A stretch of 64,000 nt of DNA from JAMXLO01 sp963812505. GTDB taxonomy: Bacteria; Pseudomonadota; Alphaproteobacteria; Acetobacterales; Acetobacteraceae. The stretch is taken from positions 1 to 64,000 of the forward strand of contig CAWEVM010000020.1 in the NCBI GenBank assembly GCA_963812505.1. The letters run 5' to 3'. A program made the translations under genes and the position numbers. The notes below the pieces were generated by a model that had not been told where the DNA came from, did not search any database, and worked only from the letters and a program-made list of their open reading frames with translations. Below are positions 53,316-63,242 of the stretch, piece by piece. The stretch's first letter is position 1. Each line of letters begins with the position of its first letter.

Positions 53316-54578
53316 ATGGACACTCTGACGCGCGAGCCGACCGATCTGGCAACGCGCGCCCGGTCGCGCCGCTGGCTGATGGCGTTGCCGTGCCTGCTGG
53401 TCATCGCCGCCATCGGCTACGCGATCTGGTTCTGGCCGGTCGGTTCAGGAGGCCAGACGGCACGCGATCGCGATGCCAACCTGCCGATCCCGGTGCTCGT
53501 CGCGACGGCTGCTCAGCAGGATGTACCGATTTTTCTGGATGCGCTCGGCACTGTGCAGGCTTTCAATACCGTGACGATAAAGCCGATGGTCGACGGGCCG
53601 CTTCTCGCGGTGAATTTTGCCGAGGGCCAGGTCGTGAAGAAGGGCGACCTGTTGGCGCAAATCGATCCGCGCACCTATCAGGCGGCGCTCGATCAGGCGG
53701 TGGCGAAGAAGGCCCAGGACGAGGCGCAGCTTGCCAACGCGCGGCTGGACCTCGCGCGTTATACGAAACTGGTGGCGAACAACTACGCGTCGACGCAGCA
53801 GGCCGATACGGCACGTGCGCAGGTGGCGCAGGACGAGGCACTGGTGAAACAGGATCAGGCGCAGATCGACAACACGCGCACGCAACTCAGCTACACCACG
53901 ATCAGCTCGCCGATCGACGGTCGAACCGGAATGCGGCAGGTCGATGCTGGGAACATCGTGCATGCGTCGGACACCACCGGCCTGGTCGTGATCACGCAGT
54001 TGCAGCCGATTTCGGTGCTGTTCACCTTGCCGCAGCAAACGCTCGCGCAGGTGACCAAGGCGATGAGCCAGGGTGCTGCCAAGGTGCTGGCCTACGCGCA
54101 AGGCGCGACGGGCAGCCAGACCGGTTTGCTGGATACCGGCACGCTGGCGGTGCTCGACAATCAGGTCGATCCGACCACGGGCACCATCAAGTTGAAGGCA
54201 ACGTTTCCCAATGTCGACAATCGGCTCTGGCCCGGCGCCTTTGTCGGCGTGCAGGTGCAGGTGGATACCGCGAAGAATGCTGTCGTGGTGCCGCCAGCCG
54301 CCGTACAGCGCGGGCCGCATAGTTCGTTTGTGTACGTGGTGAACGCGGATAACTCGACGACGCGACGCAATGTCGACGTCGGGCATGAGGATGCGCAGGC
54401 GAGCATCATCACCGAGGGGGTGAAGCCGGGCGAGAAGGTGGTGATCGACGGTGCGTCCCGGCTGTCCGAGAACACCAAGGTGACGATCGTGCAACCGGCG
54501 CCGACTGGCGGTTCGCCGGCGGCGGAGCAACCTGCTGCTCCCGGCACGCGACGGCGGCAGGCGGGGGCGCCTGGGTGA
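53316..54578 (+). CDS. mdtA: RND efflux periplasmic adaptor (MdtA-like)
   Basis: A 420-residue membrane-fusion protein. An N-terminal anchor (LMALPCLLVIAAIGYAIWFW) is followed by the lipoyl domain GTVQAFNTVTIKPMVDGPLL and LAQIDPRTYQAALDQA, an alpha-hairpin coiled coil (QDEAQLANARLDLARYTKLV), and the beta-barrel half SYTTISSPIDGRTGMRQVDA. It closes with a Pro/Ala tail. It bridges the pump and the outer-membrane channel. The gene starts 16 bases after the channel gene. Confidence 0.93.
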   Translation: MDTLTREPTDLATRARSRRWLMALPCLLVIAAIGYAIWFWPVGSGGQTARDRDANLPIPVLVATAAQQDVPIFLDALGTVQAFNTVTIKPMVDGPLLAVNFAEGQVVKKGDLLAQIDPRTYQAALDQAVAKKAQDEAQLANARLDLARYTKLVANNYASTQQADTARAQVAQDEALVKQDQAQIDNTRTQLSYTTISSPIDGRTGMRQVDAGNIVHASDTTGLVVITQLQPISVLFTLPQQTLAQVTKAMSQGAAKVLAYAQGATGSQTGLLDTGTLAVLDNQVDPTTGTIKLKATFPNVDNRLWPGAFVGVQVQVDTAKNAVVVPPAAVQRGPHSSFVYVVNADNSTTRRNVDVGHEDAQASIITEGVKPGEKVVIDGASRLSENTKVTIVQPAPTGGSPAAEQPAAPGTRRRQAGAPG

Positions 54579-54599
54579 TCGCTGGCCCCCTCCCCCCAA

Positions 54600-54622
54600 C
54601 CCCCTCCCGCAAGGGGAGGGGG
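54600..54622. repeat. C-rich hairpin between adaptor and pump genes
   Basis: CCCCTCCC and GGGAGGGG flank a GCAAG loop in the 82-base space between the adaptor and the first RND gene, preceded by another CCCCTCCCCCC run. This kind of short G/C palindrome is a common intergenic repeat in proteobacteria. There is no T-run, so it is not a standard terminator, but it could affect transcript stability inside the operon. Confidence 0.5.
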
Positions 54623-54660
54623 AGTAGAGACAAACCTCGCCTTGGCGCGGCTGAAGTCGG

Positions 54661-57600
54661 ATGAACATTTCCGAACCGTTCATCGCCCGGCCGATCGCTA
54701 CGTGGCTACTGGCGATCGCCATCCTGCTTGGCGGAGCGCTGGGCTATCGCGCACTTCCAGTCTCTGCGCTGCCCGAGGTCGACTTCCCCACCGTGCAGGT
54801 CACCACGCAGCTTCCCGGCGCGAGCCCGGATACCGTGGCGACACTGATTACCGCATCGCTGGAGCGCCAGTTCGGCCAGATCCCCGGGCTGGTCACGATG
54901 ACCTCGCAAAGTTCCGAGGGCACCAGCCAGATCACCCTGCAGTTCAATCTCGACCGCAGCATGGATTCGGCCGCGCAGGACGTGCAGGCGGCGATCAACG
55001 CCGCCGCGGGGACGTTGCCCGCGAACCTCCCGTATCCGCCGGTCTACGCCAAGGTCAATCCGGCCGATGCACCAATCCTGACGCTGGCGCTGACCTCCGA
55101 GACTTTACCGATCGACAAGGTCAGCGACGCCGCCGATACATTGTTGCAGCCGAAACTGTCCGAGATCGACGGTGTCGGGCGCGTCACTGTACAGGGCGGA
55201 CTGCGGCCGGCGGTGCGGGTACGCGTCGATCCGGCGCGGCTGGCCGCCTACGGCCTGGCGCTGGAGGACGTGCGCACCGCCGTCGCCAATGCCAACGTGA
55301 ACGGCGCCAAAGGCGGCTTCGACGGCCCTCGCCTTGCCTTCGCACTTGGCGCAAACGATCAGCTTATCGACCCCGCGGCCTACCAGTCGCTGGTGATCGC
55401 CTGGCGCAACGGCGCGCCCCTACGACTGTCGGACGTCGGCAGCGTGATCAACGGGGTGGAGAACGATCGCGTCGCCGCATGGTACAATGATCAGCCTGCG
55501 GCCGTGATAGACATCCAGCGCCAGCCGGGCGCCAACATCGTGCAGACTGTGGCGCTGGTGAAAGCCGCGTTGCCGCGCCTGCAAGGCGCGATCCCGTCGG
55601 GCGTCAGGCTTACCATCGTCACCGACCGCACCGAGACGATCCGCGCATCGGTACGCGACGTGCAGATCACGCTGATCATGTCAGTGATCCTGGTCGTGGC
55701 GGTCATCTTTCTTTTTCTGCGCTCTCCACGCGCCACGTTCATCCCGGCGATTGCGTTGCCGTTGTCGCTGATCGGCACGTTCGGCGTGATGCAGCAGCTT
55801 GGTTACGCACTCGACAACCTGTCGCTGATGGCACTCACCGTCGCCGCAGGCTTCGTCGTGGACGATGCGATCGTGATGATCGAGAACATCGTGCGCTACA
55901 TCGAGCAGGGCATAAACCCGCTGGCCGCTGCCTACCGTGGCGCGGCCCAGATCGGCTTCACCATCGTGTCGCTGACCGTGTCGCTGATCGCGGTGTTCAT
56001 CCCGCTGCTGTTCATGGGCGGCGTTGTCGGCCGACTGTTCAAGGAGTTCTCCGTCACGCTATCGATCGCTGTGGTGGTCTCAGCGGTGATCTCGTTGACG
56101 CTGACGCCGATGATGTGCGCCCGCATCCTGCGCTCCGCACGCGACCACCATCCGGGCCGCCTCGCACGCATCAGTGAGGCTGGCTTCAACGCGCTGCTCG
56201 CGGCCTATCGGCGCAGCCTTGCCTGGACGTTCTTGCATCAGCCATTCGTCCTGCTGATCAGCGCCGCGACGCTGGTCGGCACCATCGCACTTTACGTGGT
56301 AGTGCCAAAAGGCTTCCTGCCACAGCAGGACACCGGTGTACTCATCGCTGTCACGGAAGCGGCGCAGAGTGCCTCCATCCCGCGGCTGGTCGCGTCGCAG
56401 ACCCAGATCGCACAGATCGTCGAGCGCGATCCCGCGGTGACCGGCGTGGTTTCGTTTGTCGGTGCCGGGACGATCAACGCGACGCCCAACACCGGGCGCC
56501 TCACCATCGCGCTGAAGCCGATAAGACAGCGCGATCCGGCGCCGGTGGTCATCGCGCGGCTGCAGCGCGCAATTGCCGATATTCCCGGCATAACCACGTT
56601 CTTCCAGCCAGTGCAGGACATCCAGATCGGCACGCGCATCAGCCGCACGCAGTTCCAGTACACGCTGGTGGACACGGATCCAGCCGAGCTGGCGCTATGG
56701 GCCCCGCGTCTGCTGCATAGACTTGCCGTCGATCCCGCGTTGCGGAACGTCGCCACCGACCAGCAGAACGATGGCTTCCGCACCTATATCGATGTCGATC
56801 GAGACTCGGCGATGCGGCTCGGCGTGTCGATGCAGGCGATCGAGGACACTCTGTACGATGCGTTCGGCCAGCGGCAGATCTCGACCATCTTTGGCCAGTC
56901 CAACCAGTACCGCGTGATACTGGAATCCGATCCGTCCTGGCAGGCGGACCCGAATTATCTGGGGTTGCTGCGCGTGCCGGGCGCGAATGGCGCGCAGGTG
57001 CCACTGTCAGGGATCGCCACCATCACGCGCACCGTGGCGCCACTGGTGATCACGCATCAGGAACAGTTCCCGTCAGTAACGCTCAGCTTTGATCTGGCAC
57101 CCGGCTATTCGCTTGGTGCCGCGGTACGGGCGATCGCCGCGGCCGAAAAGGACATCGCCGTGCCGGGGACAATTTCCGGCAGCTACTCCGGCGACGCCGC
57201 GGAATTCCAGAAGTCGCTCGCCGCCGAACCGTGGCTGATCCTCGCCTCATTGGTGGTGATCTACATCGTCCTCGGCGTGCTGTACGAGAGCTGGATCCAT
57301 CCGGTCACCATCCTGTCCACTCTGCCATCGGCCGGCATCGGCGCACTGCTTGCCCTGATGTTGTGCGGCATCGATCTGTCGCTGGTGGCGCTGGTCGGCA
57401 TCGTGCTGCTGATGGGTATCGTGAAGAAGAACGCGATCATGATGGTGGATTTCGCGATCGAGGCGGAACGGACGCGAGGCGCCACGCCCGAGGATGCAAT
57501 CCGCGAGGCCTGTCTGCTGCGCTTCCGCCCGATCATGATGACAACGATGGCAGCTCTGCTGGGCGCGCTGCCGCTGGTATTGGAGCGTGGTGCGGGATCG

Positions 57601-57753
57601 GAACTGCGATCACCGCTCGGGGTGACGATCATCGGTGGGCTGCTGCTGAGCCAGTTCCTCACACTGTACACCACGCCGGCGATCTACCTGGCCTTCGAGC
57701 GGCTACGGCGGCGGTTTTCGTACCGGGGCGAGCAGATGGAGCCGGCGGAGTAG
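54661..57753 (+). CDS. mdtB: RND multidrug efflux pump, first subunit (MdtB-like)
   Basis: A 1030-residue HAE1 RND transporter with twelve membrane helices and two large periplasmic loops. It starts EPFIARPIATWLLAIAILLG. TM4 carries the proton-relay acidic pair in TVAAGFVVDDAIVMIENIVR. The second half has YIVLGVLYESWIHPVTILST and LLMGIVKKNAIMMVDFAIEA. It would export drugs, detergents or bile-like compounds as a heteromer with the next gene. Only two bases separate it from the second pump. Confidence 0.95.
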   Translation: MNISEPFIARPIATWLLAIAILLGGALGYRALPVSALPEVDFPTVQVTTQLPGASPDTVATLITASLERQFGQIPGLVTMTSQSSEGTSQITLQFNLDRSMDSAAQDVQAAINAAAGTLPANLPYPPVYAKVNPADAPILTLALTSETLPIDKVSDAADTLLQPKLSEIDGVGRVTVQGGLRPAVRVRVDPARLAAYGLALEDVRTAVANANVNGAKGGFDGPRLAFALGANDQLIDPAAYQSLVIAWRNGAPLRLSDVGSVINGVENDRVAAWYNDQPAAVIDIQRQPGANIVQTVALVKAALPRLQGAIPSGVRLTIVTDRTETIRASVRDVQITLIMSVILVVAVIFLFLRSPRATFIPAIALPLSLIGTFGVMQQLGYALDNLSLMALTVAAGFVVDDAIVMIENIVRYIEQGINPLAAAYRGAAQIGFTIVSLTVSLIAVFIPLLFMGGVVGRLFKEFSVTLSIAVVVSAVISLTLTPMMCARILRSARDHHPGRLARISEAGFNALLAAYRRSLAWTFLHQPFVLLISAATLVGTIALYVVVPKGFLPQQDTGVLIAVTEAAQSASIPRLVASQTQIAQIVERDPAVTGVVSFVGAGTINATPNTGRLTIALKPIRQRDPAPVVIARLQRAIADIPGITTFFQPVQDIQIGTRISRTQFQYTLVDTDPAELALWAPRLLHRLAVDPALRNVATDQQNDGFRTYIDVDRDSAMRLGVSMQAIEDTLYDAFGQRQISTIFGQSNQYRVILESDPSWQADPNYLGLLRVPGANGAQVPLSGIATITRTVAPLVITHQEQFPSVTLSFDLAPGYSLGAAVRAIAAAEKDIAVPGTISGSYSGDAAEFQKSLAAEPWLILASLVVIYIVLGVLYESWIHPVTILSTLPSAGIGALLALMLCGIDLSLVALVGIVLLMGIVKKNAIMMVDFAIEAERTRGATPEDAIREACLLRFRPIMMTTMAALLGALPLVLERGAGSELRSPLGVTIIGGLLLSQFLTLYTTPAIYLAFERLRRRFSYRGEQMEPAE

Positions 57754-57755
57754 CC

Positions 57756-60700
57756 ATGGGGTTTTCCGCCCCTTTCATCGCGCGTCCCATTGCGACGATC
57801 CTGCTTTCTCTCGGGCTGCTCCTGTCGGGCGTCGTGGCCTATCGCTTTCTCCCGATCTCCGCGCTGCCAAGTGTCGATATTCCAACCATCGTGGTGTTTG
57901 CCGCGCGCCCCGGCGCAGATCCCGAGACGATGGCGAACTCGGTCGCCGCGCCGTTGGAACGCCGGCTCGGCGAAATTTCCGGCGTCACCGAAATCACCTC
58001 CACCAGCTCGATCGGCAATACCTCGGTCATTGTGCAGTTCGACATCGATCGCGACATCAACGGCGCGGCGCGTGACGTACAGGCGGCAATAAACGCGGCT
58101 ATCACCGATCTGCCGTCGGATCTCCCCACGCGCCCCTACTATCGCAAGTTCAATCCTGCCGATGCGCCGATCATGACGCTGGCGCTGTCGTCCGACACCT
58201 TGACCACAGCTCAGATCTACGACGCCGCCGACAGCATCCTGGCGCAGCGCCTGTCGCAGGCCGACGGCGTCTCGCAGGTCACGGTCAACGGCTCCGAGAA
58301 GCCTGCGGTGCGCGTGCGGCTCGATCCGGTGCGGCTCGCCGCCGCGGGACTGGCCGGGCAGGACGTACTCAACGCAATCAAAGCAAACAATGTTCTGCAA
58401 CCTACCGGCGCGTTCCAGACACCGGAGCGCGCGGAGTTTATCGGCATCAACGGACAGATCTCGCAGGGTTCGGACTATGCGCCGCTGGTGCTAAAGGTCG
58501 GCAACGGTGCAATCCTGCGTCTGTCCGACGTCGCCACGGTGGTCGACGGCGTCGCAAATACGCGGCTCGCGGCCTGGAACGGCAAGCAGCCGGCGATTCT
58601 GCTGACAATCACCAAGTCAGCCGGCGCCAACGTCATCGATACGGTCGATCGTATCAAGGCACTGCTGCCGCAACTGATGGAGTGGCTGCCTGCCAACATC
58701 AATCTCACCATCATTTCCGACCGCACCACAACGATCCGCGCATCGGTCAATGATGTGCAGTACACCATGCTGATCACCATCACCCTTGTGCTGCTGGTGG
58801 TGCTGCTGTTCATGCGCCGGCTGATGCCGACCCTGGCCGCCGCGGTCACCGTGCCATTGTCGATCTGCGGAACGCTCGCCGGCATGTGGTTCATGGGCTA
58901 TCTGCTCGACAACTTCTCGCTGATGGCACTGACCATCTCGGTCGGGTTTGTCGTGGACGATGCGATTGTGATGATCGAGAACATCGTCCGCCATCGCGAA
59001 CGCGGCGCCGATCCGATGCGCGCGGCGCTGATCGGAGCGCGACAGATCGGCTTTACGGTCATGTCGATCAGCATCTCGCTTGTCGCGGTGTTCATCCCGC
59101 TGATCTTCATGGGCGGCATTCTGGGACGGCTGTTCCACGAGTTCGCGATGACACTGGCGATGGCGATCGCTGTCTCCGCGCTCGTTTCGCTCACCCTGAC
59201 GCCGATGATCTGTGCGCACTATATGCCGCGCGATCTGCACGCTCCGCCACGGCGGCACTTCGCCGCGCGACTGGATCGCGGGTTGGAGCGTGGCTTTGCC
59301 GCCGTGCAGCGGTTCTACGCCAGGACACTCGGCTGGGCGCTCGAGCACCACGTGTTCATGCTGCTGGTGACGCTTGCGACCATCGTGTTGACCGTGCGGC
59401 TTTATACCGTGCTGCCAAAGGGATTTCTGCCGTTGCAGGACACCGGCATACTGATCGGCTCCACGCTCGCCTCGCCTGACGTTTCATTCCAGGCGATGGA
59501 GGAGCGGCAGCGCGCCGCGGTTGATGCGATTTTGGCTGATCCCGCTGTCGCCAGCGTCGGCTCGACGGTCGGAGTGTCGAACGGTTGGAGCTCGGTCAAC
59601 CGCGGCACTCTCATCGTAAGCCTGAAACCGCTGTCAGAGCGGCGGATTTCCTCCGAGGCGGTGATCGAGCGGCTGCGCGGACCGTTGGAGAAGGTCGCCG
59701 GCGTTCAGACGACGTTCTTCTCGGCGCAGGACCTCCGCGGCGGCGGCCGGCAGGGCGGTGCGCAGTTCCAGTACGCGCTGATCACGCAGGACATCAACGA
59801 ACTGCGTCGCTGGGCGCTCGCGCTCGAGGACAAGCTGCGCGCCACGCGCGGGATCGTCGATGTGACGTCGGATCAGGATCGCGCCGGGCCACAGGTGAAC
59901 GTCGTGATCGACCGCGATGCCGCCGCTCGTCTCGGCGTCGACACCATGGCGATCGACAACGCGCTGAACAACGCCTATTCGCAGCGGCAGATCACAACCA
60001 TCTACACCCAGCGCAACCAATATAAGGTCGTGCTGGAGATAGATCCACGACTGCAGACCGATCCGTCGCTGCTCGAGCGCATCTATGTCGGTGCGGCGGG
60101 CGGCAAGCAGGTGCCGCTTTCGACTGTGGCGCATTTCGAGCGTGGCACCGCGCCGCTGGCGGTGCGGCACCAGGGTCAGTTTCCGGCCGCCACGATCAGC
60201 TTCAACCTGGCGCCGGGGATGGCACTTGGCGATGCCGAGACAGCAGTGCAGAGCGCCACCCGCGAGCTGCGAATGCCGGAGGATGTGCGCACCGAGTTCG
60301 CCGGCAACGCGCGGTTCCTCCAGCAGTCATTGTCGACGCAGCCACTGCTGATCGCGGCTGCGCTGATCTCGATCTACATCGTGCTTGGCGTGCTGTATGA
60401 GAGCCTGCTGCATCCGCTGACCATTATTTCCACCCTGCCGTCGGCCGGTATCGGTGCCTTGCTGGCATTGCTGATCACTGGCAACGATCTGTCGATCATG
60501 GGGCTGATCGGCATCATCCTGCTGATGGGCATCGTGAAGAAGAACGCCATCATGCTGGTGGACTTCGCGCTGGAAGCCGAGCGCCAGCGGGGGCTGTCGC
60601 CGGCGCAGGCAATTCACGAGGCGTGTTTGGAGCGATTCCGCCCGATCATCATGACGACGCTGGCGGCTCTGCTCGGCGCGGTGCCGCTGGCGCTGGCATT

Positions 60701-60857
60701 CGGCACCGGCGCGGAGTTGCGCCGTCCGCTCGGTATCTCGATCATCGGCGGCCTGATCGTATCGCAGGTGCTGACGCTCTACACGACGCCAGTGGTGTAT
60801 TTGGCGCTGGAACGTCTGGCCGGCAAGCGACCGCCTATCGTGGTGCCGGCGGAGTAG
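57756..60857 (+). CDS. mdtC: RND multidrug efflux pump, second subunit (MdtC-like)
   Basis: A 1033-residue RND pump. It starts SAPFIARPIATILLSLGLLL; TM4 has TISVGFVVDDAIVMIENIVR, and the C-terminal half has YIVLGVLYESLLHPLTIIST and LLMGIVKKNAIMLVDFALEA. It is clearly a paralogue of the preceding subunit but diverged throughout the periplasmic loops. ATG 57756 follows the previous stop immediately; the frame open upstream is a shadow of the first pump. The 3' end overlaps the convergent GH15 gene by 23 bases. Confidence 0.95.
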   Translation: MGFSAPFIARPIATILLSLGLLLSGVVAYRFLPISALPSVDIPTIVVFAARPGADPETMANSVAAPLERRLGEISGVTEITSTSSIGNTSVIVQFDIDRDINGAARDVQAAINAAITDLPSDLPTRPYYRKFNPADAPIMTLALSSDTLTTAQIYDAADSILAQRLSQADGVSQVTVNGSEKPAVRVRLDPVRLAAAGLAGQDVLNAIKANNVLQPTGAFQTPERAEFIGINGQISQGSDYAPLVLKVGNGAILRLSDVATVVDGVANTRLAAWNGKQPAILLTITKSAGANVIDTVDRIKALLPQLMEWLPANINLTIISDRTTTIRASVNDVQYTMLITITLVLLVVLLFMRRLMPTLAAAVTVPLSICGTLAGMWFMGYLLDNFSLMALTISVGFVVDDAIVMIENIVRHRERGADPMRAALIGARQIGFTVMSISISLVAVFIPLIFMGGILGRLFHEFAMTLAMAIAVSALVSLTLTPMICAHYMPRDLHAPPRRHFAARLDRGLERGFAAVQRFYARTLGWALEHHVFMLLVTLATIVLTVRLYTVLPKGFLPLQDTGILIGSTLASPDVSFQAMEERQRAAVDAILADPAVASVGSTVGVSNGWSSVNRGTLIVSLKPLSERRISSEAVIERLRGPLEKVAGVQTTFFSAQDLRGGGRQGGAQFQYALITQDINELRRWALALEDKLRATRGIVDVTSDQDRAGPQVNVVIDRDAAARLGVDTMAIDNALNNAYSQRQITTIYTQRNQYKVVLEIDPRLQTDPSLLERIYVGAAGGKQVPLSTVAHFERGTAPLAVRHQGQFPAATISFNLAPGMALGDAETAVQSATRELRMPEDVRTEFAGNARFLQQSLSTQPLLIAAALISIYIVLGVLYESLLHPLTIISTLPSAGIGALLALLITGNDLSIMGLIGIILLMGIVKKNAIMLVDFALEAERQRGLSPAQAIHEACLERFRPIIMTTLAALLGAVPLALAFGTGAELRRPLGISIIGGLIVSQVLTLYTTPVVYLALERLAGKRPPIVVPAE

Positions 60858-62745
60858 CCGCGTTGGACGAAGTATTGCGCCGTCGGTGCGCGGGGCCATG
60901 GTTGTGCAGGTTCAGCGCGGTGTTGATCAGCGCCAGATGCGAGAACGCCTGAGGGAAATTGCCCAACTGACGCTTCGAGCGCGGGTCGTATTCCTCCGCC
61001 AACAGGCCGACATCGTTACAAAGTCCGATCAGCCGCTCGAACAGCGCACGCGCCTCGCGACGCCGGCCCTGTAGGATCAGATTGTCGGCCAGCCAAAAAC
61101 TGCAGGCGAGAAACAGGCCTTCCCCGGGCGGCAACCCGTCGACATTCTCATGCGTCCGATAGCGCAATACCAGGCCATCGACGGTAAGCTCGCGCTGGAT
61201 CGCCGCGACCGTGCCCTTGATGCGCGGATCGTGGGGCGGCAGGAAGCCAACCAAAGGCAGCAGCAGCAGGCTCGCATCCAGCTCATCGCTTCCGTAGTAC
61301 TGCACGAAGCTTTGCTTCTCGGTGCTGTAGCCTTCGCGGCAGACCGAATCGTGGATGCGCTGCCGCAGCGCGCGCCACTGATCGAGCCTCGCGGGCAGGT
61401 TGAATTGCTCGGCACCACGGATCGCGCGGTCCATGGCGACCCAGGCCATCGCCTTGGAGAAGGTGAAATGCCGAGAGCCGCCGCGCACTTCCCAGATGCT
61501 CTCGTCCGGCTTGTCCCATATCTTCGCCAAGTGAGTGACCAGAGCCCGCTGAATTTCCCAGCTGGCGTTCGGCCGCGCCAGACCGAGGTTCATCTCCTGA
61601 TACAGCGCATCCATCAGTTCGCCGTAAACATCGAGCTGCAACTGAGTGCTCGCGGCGTTGCCGATGCGCACGGGCCGTGCGCCGCCGTAGCCAGCCAGCC
61701 ACGGCACCTCCCACTCCATCAACCAGCGCTCGCCCGCCAGGCCATACATCGTCTGCACCTGTGACGGGGTGCCGGCGACAGTGCGGCGCAGCCAGGTGCC
61801 CCAGGACTGCGCCTCCTCGCGATAGCCGGCGTGCATCAACGCGAGCAGTGTGAAGGTGGCATCGCGGAGCCAACAAAAGCGATAGTCCCAGTTGCGCTCA
61901 CCGCCGAGTAGTTCGGGCAGCGAGGTAGTGGGGGCGGCAACGATGCCGCCGGTGGGATAATAGGTCAGCGCCTTGAGAGTGAGCAGCGAGCGCTGCACCA
62001 CATCGCGCCATTCGCCCTGATACAGGCAGCGTGATGACCATGCGGTCCAGCCGGCGTCGATCTCATCGAGCGCCGCATCGGCTTCAGGCACATGCGGCTC
62101 GGCTAGATGCGACATGCCGTGCGTCATGGCGAACGAAACGCGTTGGCCGGCCGCGACGGTGAAGTCGCTGACCGTGGTGAACTTCTCGCCGCGAAGCCGA
62201 ACGCTACTATGCAGCACCACAACGTACGGCCCGGCGATGGCGCGCAGACCAGTGCCATGCCGCAGCTGGGTCACCCAGGGGATGGCCGATCCATAATCGA
62301 ATCGCAATGCGAGATCGAGCCGCATCGCGACCTGCCCGCTGCGTCCTTCTACGATGCGAACCACCGAGGAGTTGCCGGTGGCGGCGGTCATGAAGTCGAT
62401 CAACGCCACGCTGCCATCCTGCGTCTCGAAAATCGTCTCGAGGATCAGGGTGCCGGGACGATATTGCCGGCGGATACTGACCGGGGCCTCGGCGGGAGCG
62501 ATGCGCCAGCGGCCGTTGTCCGGCGTGCCGACCAGTGCCGCGAAACAGGCCGAGCTGTCGAAACGCGGCCAGCACAGCCAGTCGATCGATCCCTCTTTGC
62601 TGACCAGCGCCGCGCTGTGACAGTCACCGATCAGTGCGTAATCCTCAATCCGCGCTGCGTACCGCGTGGCATTCCCGGTCGGCACCTGTTCGCGAGGATC
62701 GTCCTTCGCCCCTTCCGGCGGGCCCATACCGGGTGGCGTCGCCAT
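60835..62745 (-). CDS. Glycoside hydrolase family 15 (glucoamylase/trehalase-like)
   Basis: About 636 residues, with no signal peptide at the chosen start (MATPPGMGPPEGAKDD). An N-terminal beta domain (IEDYALIGDCHSAALVSKEG, SIDWLCWPRFDSSACFAALV) leads to an alpha/alpha-barrel. The barrel has the catalytic-acid region GGERNWDYRFCWLRDATFTL and the general-base motif DVGLLAEEYDPRSKRQLGNF. It hydrolyses alpha-glucosidic bonds, with trehalose or malto-oligosaccharides likely. ATG 62745 shares one base with the stop of the upstream small-protein gene (TGATG), which supports this start over the longer open frame. Confidence 0.92.
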   Translation of the reverse strand: MATPPGMGPPEGAKDDPREQVPTGNATRYAARIEDYALIGDCHSAALVSKEGSIDWLCWPRFDSSACFAALVGTPDNGRWRIAPAEAPVSIRRQYRPGTLILETIFETQDGSVALIDFMTAATGNSSVVRIVEGRSGQVAMRLDLALRFDYGSAIPWVTQLRHGTGLRAIAGPYVVVLHSSVRLRGEKFTTVSDFTVAAGQRVSFAMTHGMSHLAEPHVPEADAALDEIDAGWTAWSSRCLYQGEWRDVVQRSLLTLKALTYYPTGGIVAAPTTSLPELLGGERNWDYRFCWLRDATFTLLALMHAGYREEAQSWGTWLRRTVAGTPSQVQTMYGLAGERWLMEWEVPWLAGYGGARPVRIGNAASTQLQLDVYGELMDALYQEMNLGLARPNASWEIQRALVTHLAKIWDKPDESIWEVRGGSRHFTFSKAMAWVAMDRAIRGAEQFNLPARLDQWRALRQRIHDSVCREGYSTEKQSFVQYYGSDELDASLLLLPLVGFLPPHDPRIKGTVAAIQRELTVDGLVLRYRTHENVDGLPPGEGLFLACSFWLADNLILQGRRREARALFERLIGLCNDVGLLAEEYDPRSKRQLGNFPQAFSHLALINTALNLHNHGPAHRRRNTSSNAATPPAPR

Positions 62746-63053
62746 CAGGTGGCGCGGCCCCAGAGACGGCCGTGCGTCGTCGCGCAGTAGCACCCCGAGC
62801 CCGACGCGACCAAGTGGTCCATCGGGCACACCGCGGAGCCGGCCACGCACGACTGGCCTGTCGGACGGTATGGCGGCGTATAGTAAGCCGGCGGACCGAC
62901 GAAAAGCGGGAATCCGAAGCGGACCCAGACACGGGCCATGGCAGCGTGTACCAGTCCAGCCAGTGTGCTCAGGCCAACGCTGAGCGTCGCCACCGCGAAC
63001 GGACGGCGCAAGACGCGCATTGCCGGATGGATCATTGCATCATTCTCGCCCAC
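62745..63053 (-). CDS. Small secreted Cys-containing protein
   Basis: A 102-residue precursor with a signal peptide (RRPFAVATLSVGLSTLAGLV then HA). The mature part has PAYYTPPYRPTGQSCVAG, a conserved-looking Cys pattern (SC, VCP, GCYC) and the ending THGRLWGRAT. I have the impression of similar short Tyr/Pro-then-Cys proteins in Acetobacteraceae, but no function is known. Starts at 63053, 63035 and 63020 are all possible. It is translationally coupled to the GH15 gene. Confidence 0.65.
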   Translation of the reverse strand: MGENDAMIHPAMRVLRRPFAVATLSVGLSTLAGLVHAAMARVWVRFGFPLFVGPPAYYTPPYRPTGQSCVAGSAVCPMDHLVASGSGCYCATTHGRLWGRAT

Positions 63054-63242
63054 TTTTCGCTGGAATATAGCGGCGGCGCGTGGAGTTCAACCGGGAGTGC
63101 CGGCTCCACGCATTGGCGCGATGAACTTGACTTTCACGAATTTAGTCCTGATACCCAGTCGTCACGTGCGGAATGCCGCCGTGCGACTGGCCGCGCAGGC
63201 GTTGCGCCGCAGCGCCGCGACCTACCAGCGACTGGATAAGAC

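Noticed and set aside
57231..57755. Upstream extension of the second RND gene
   Set aside because: It lies within the end of the first RND gene in another frame; the family N terminus starts at 57756.
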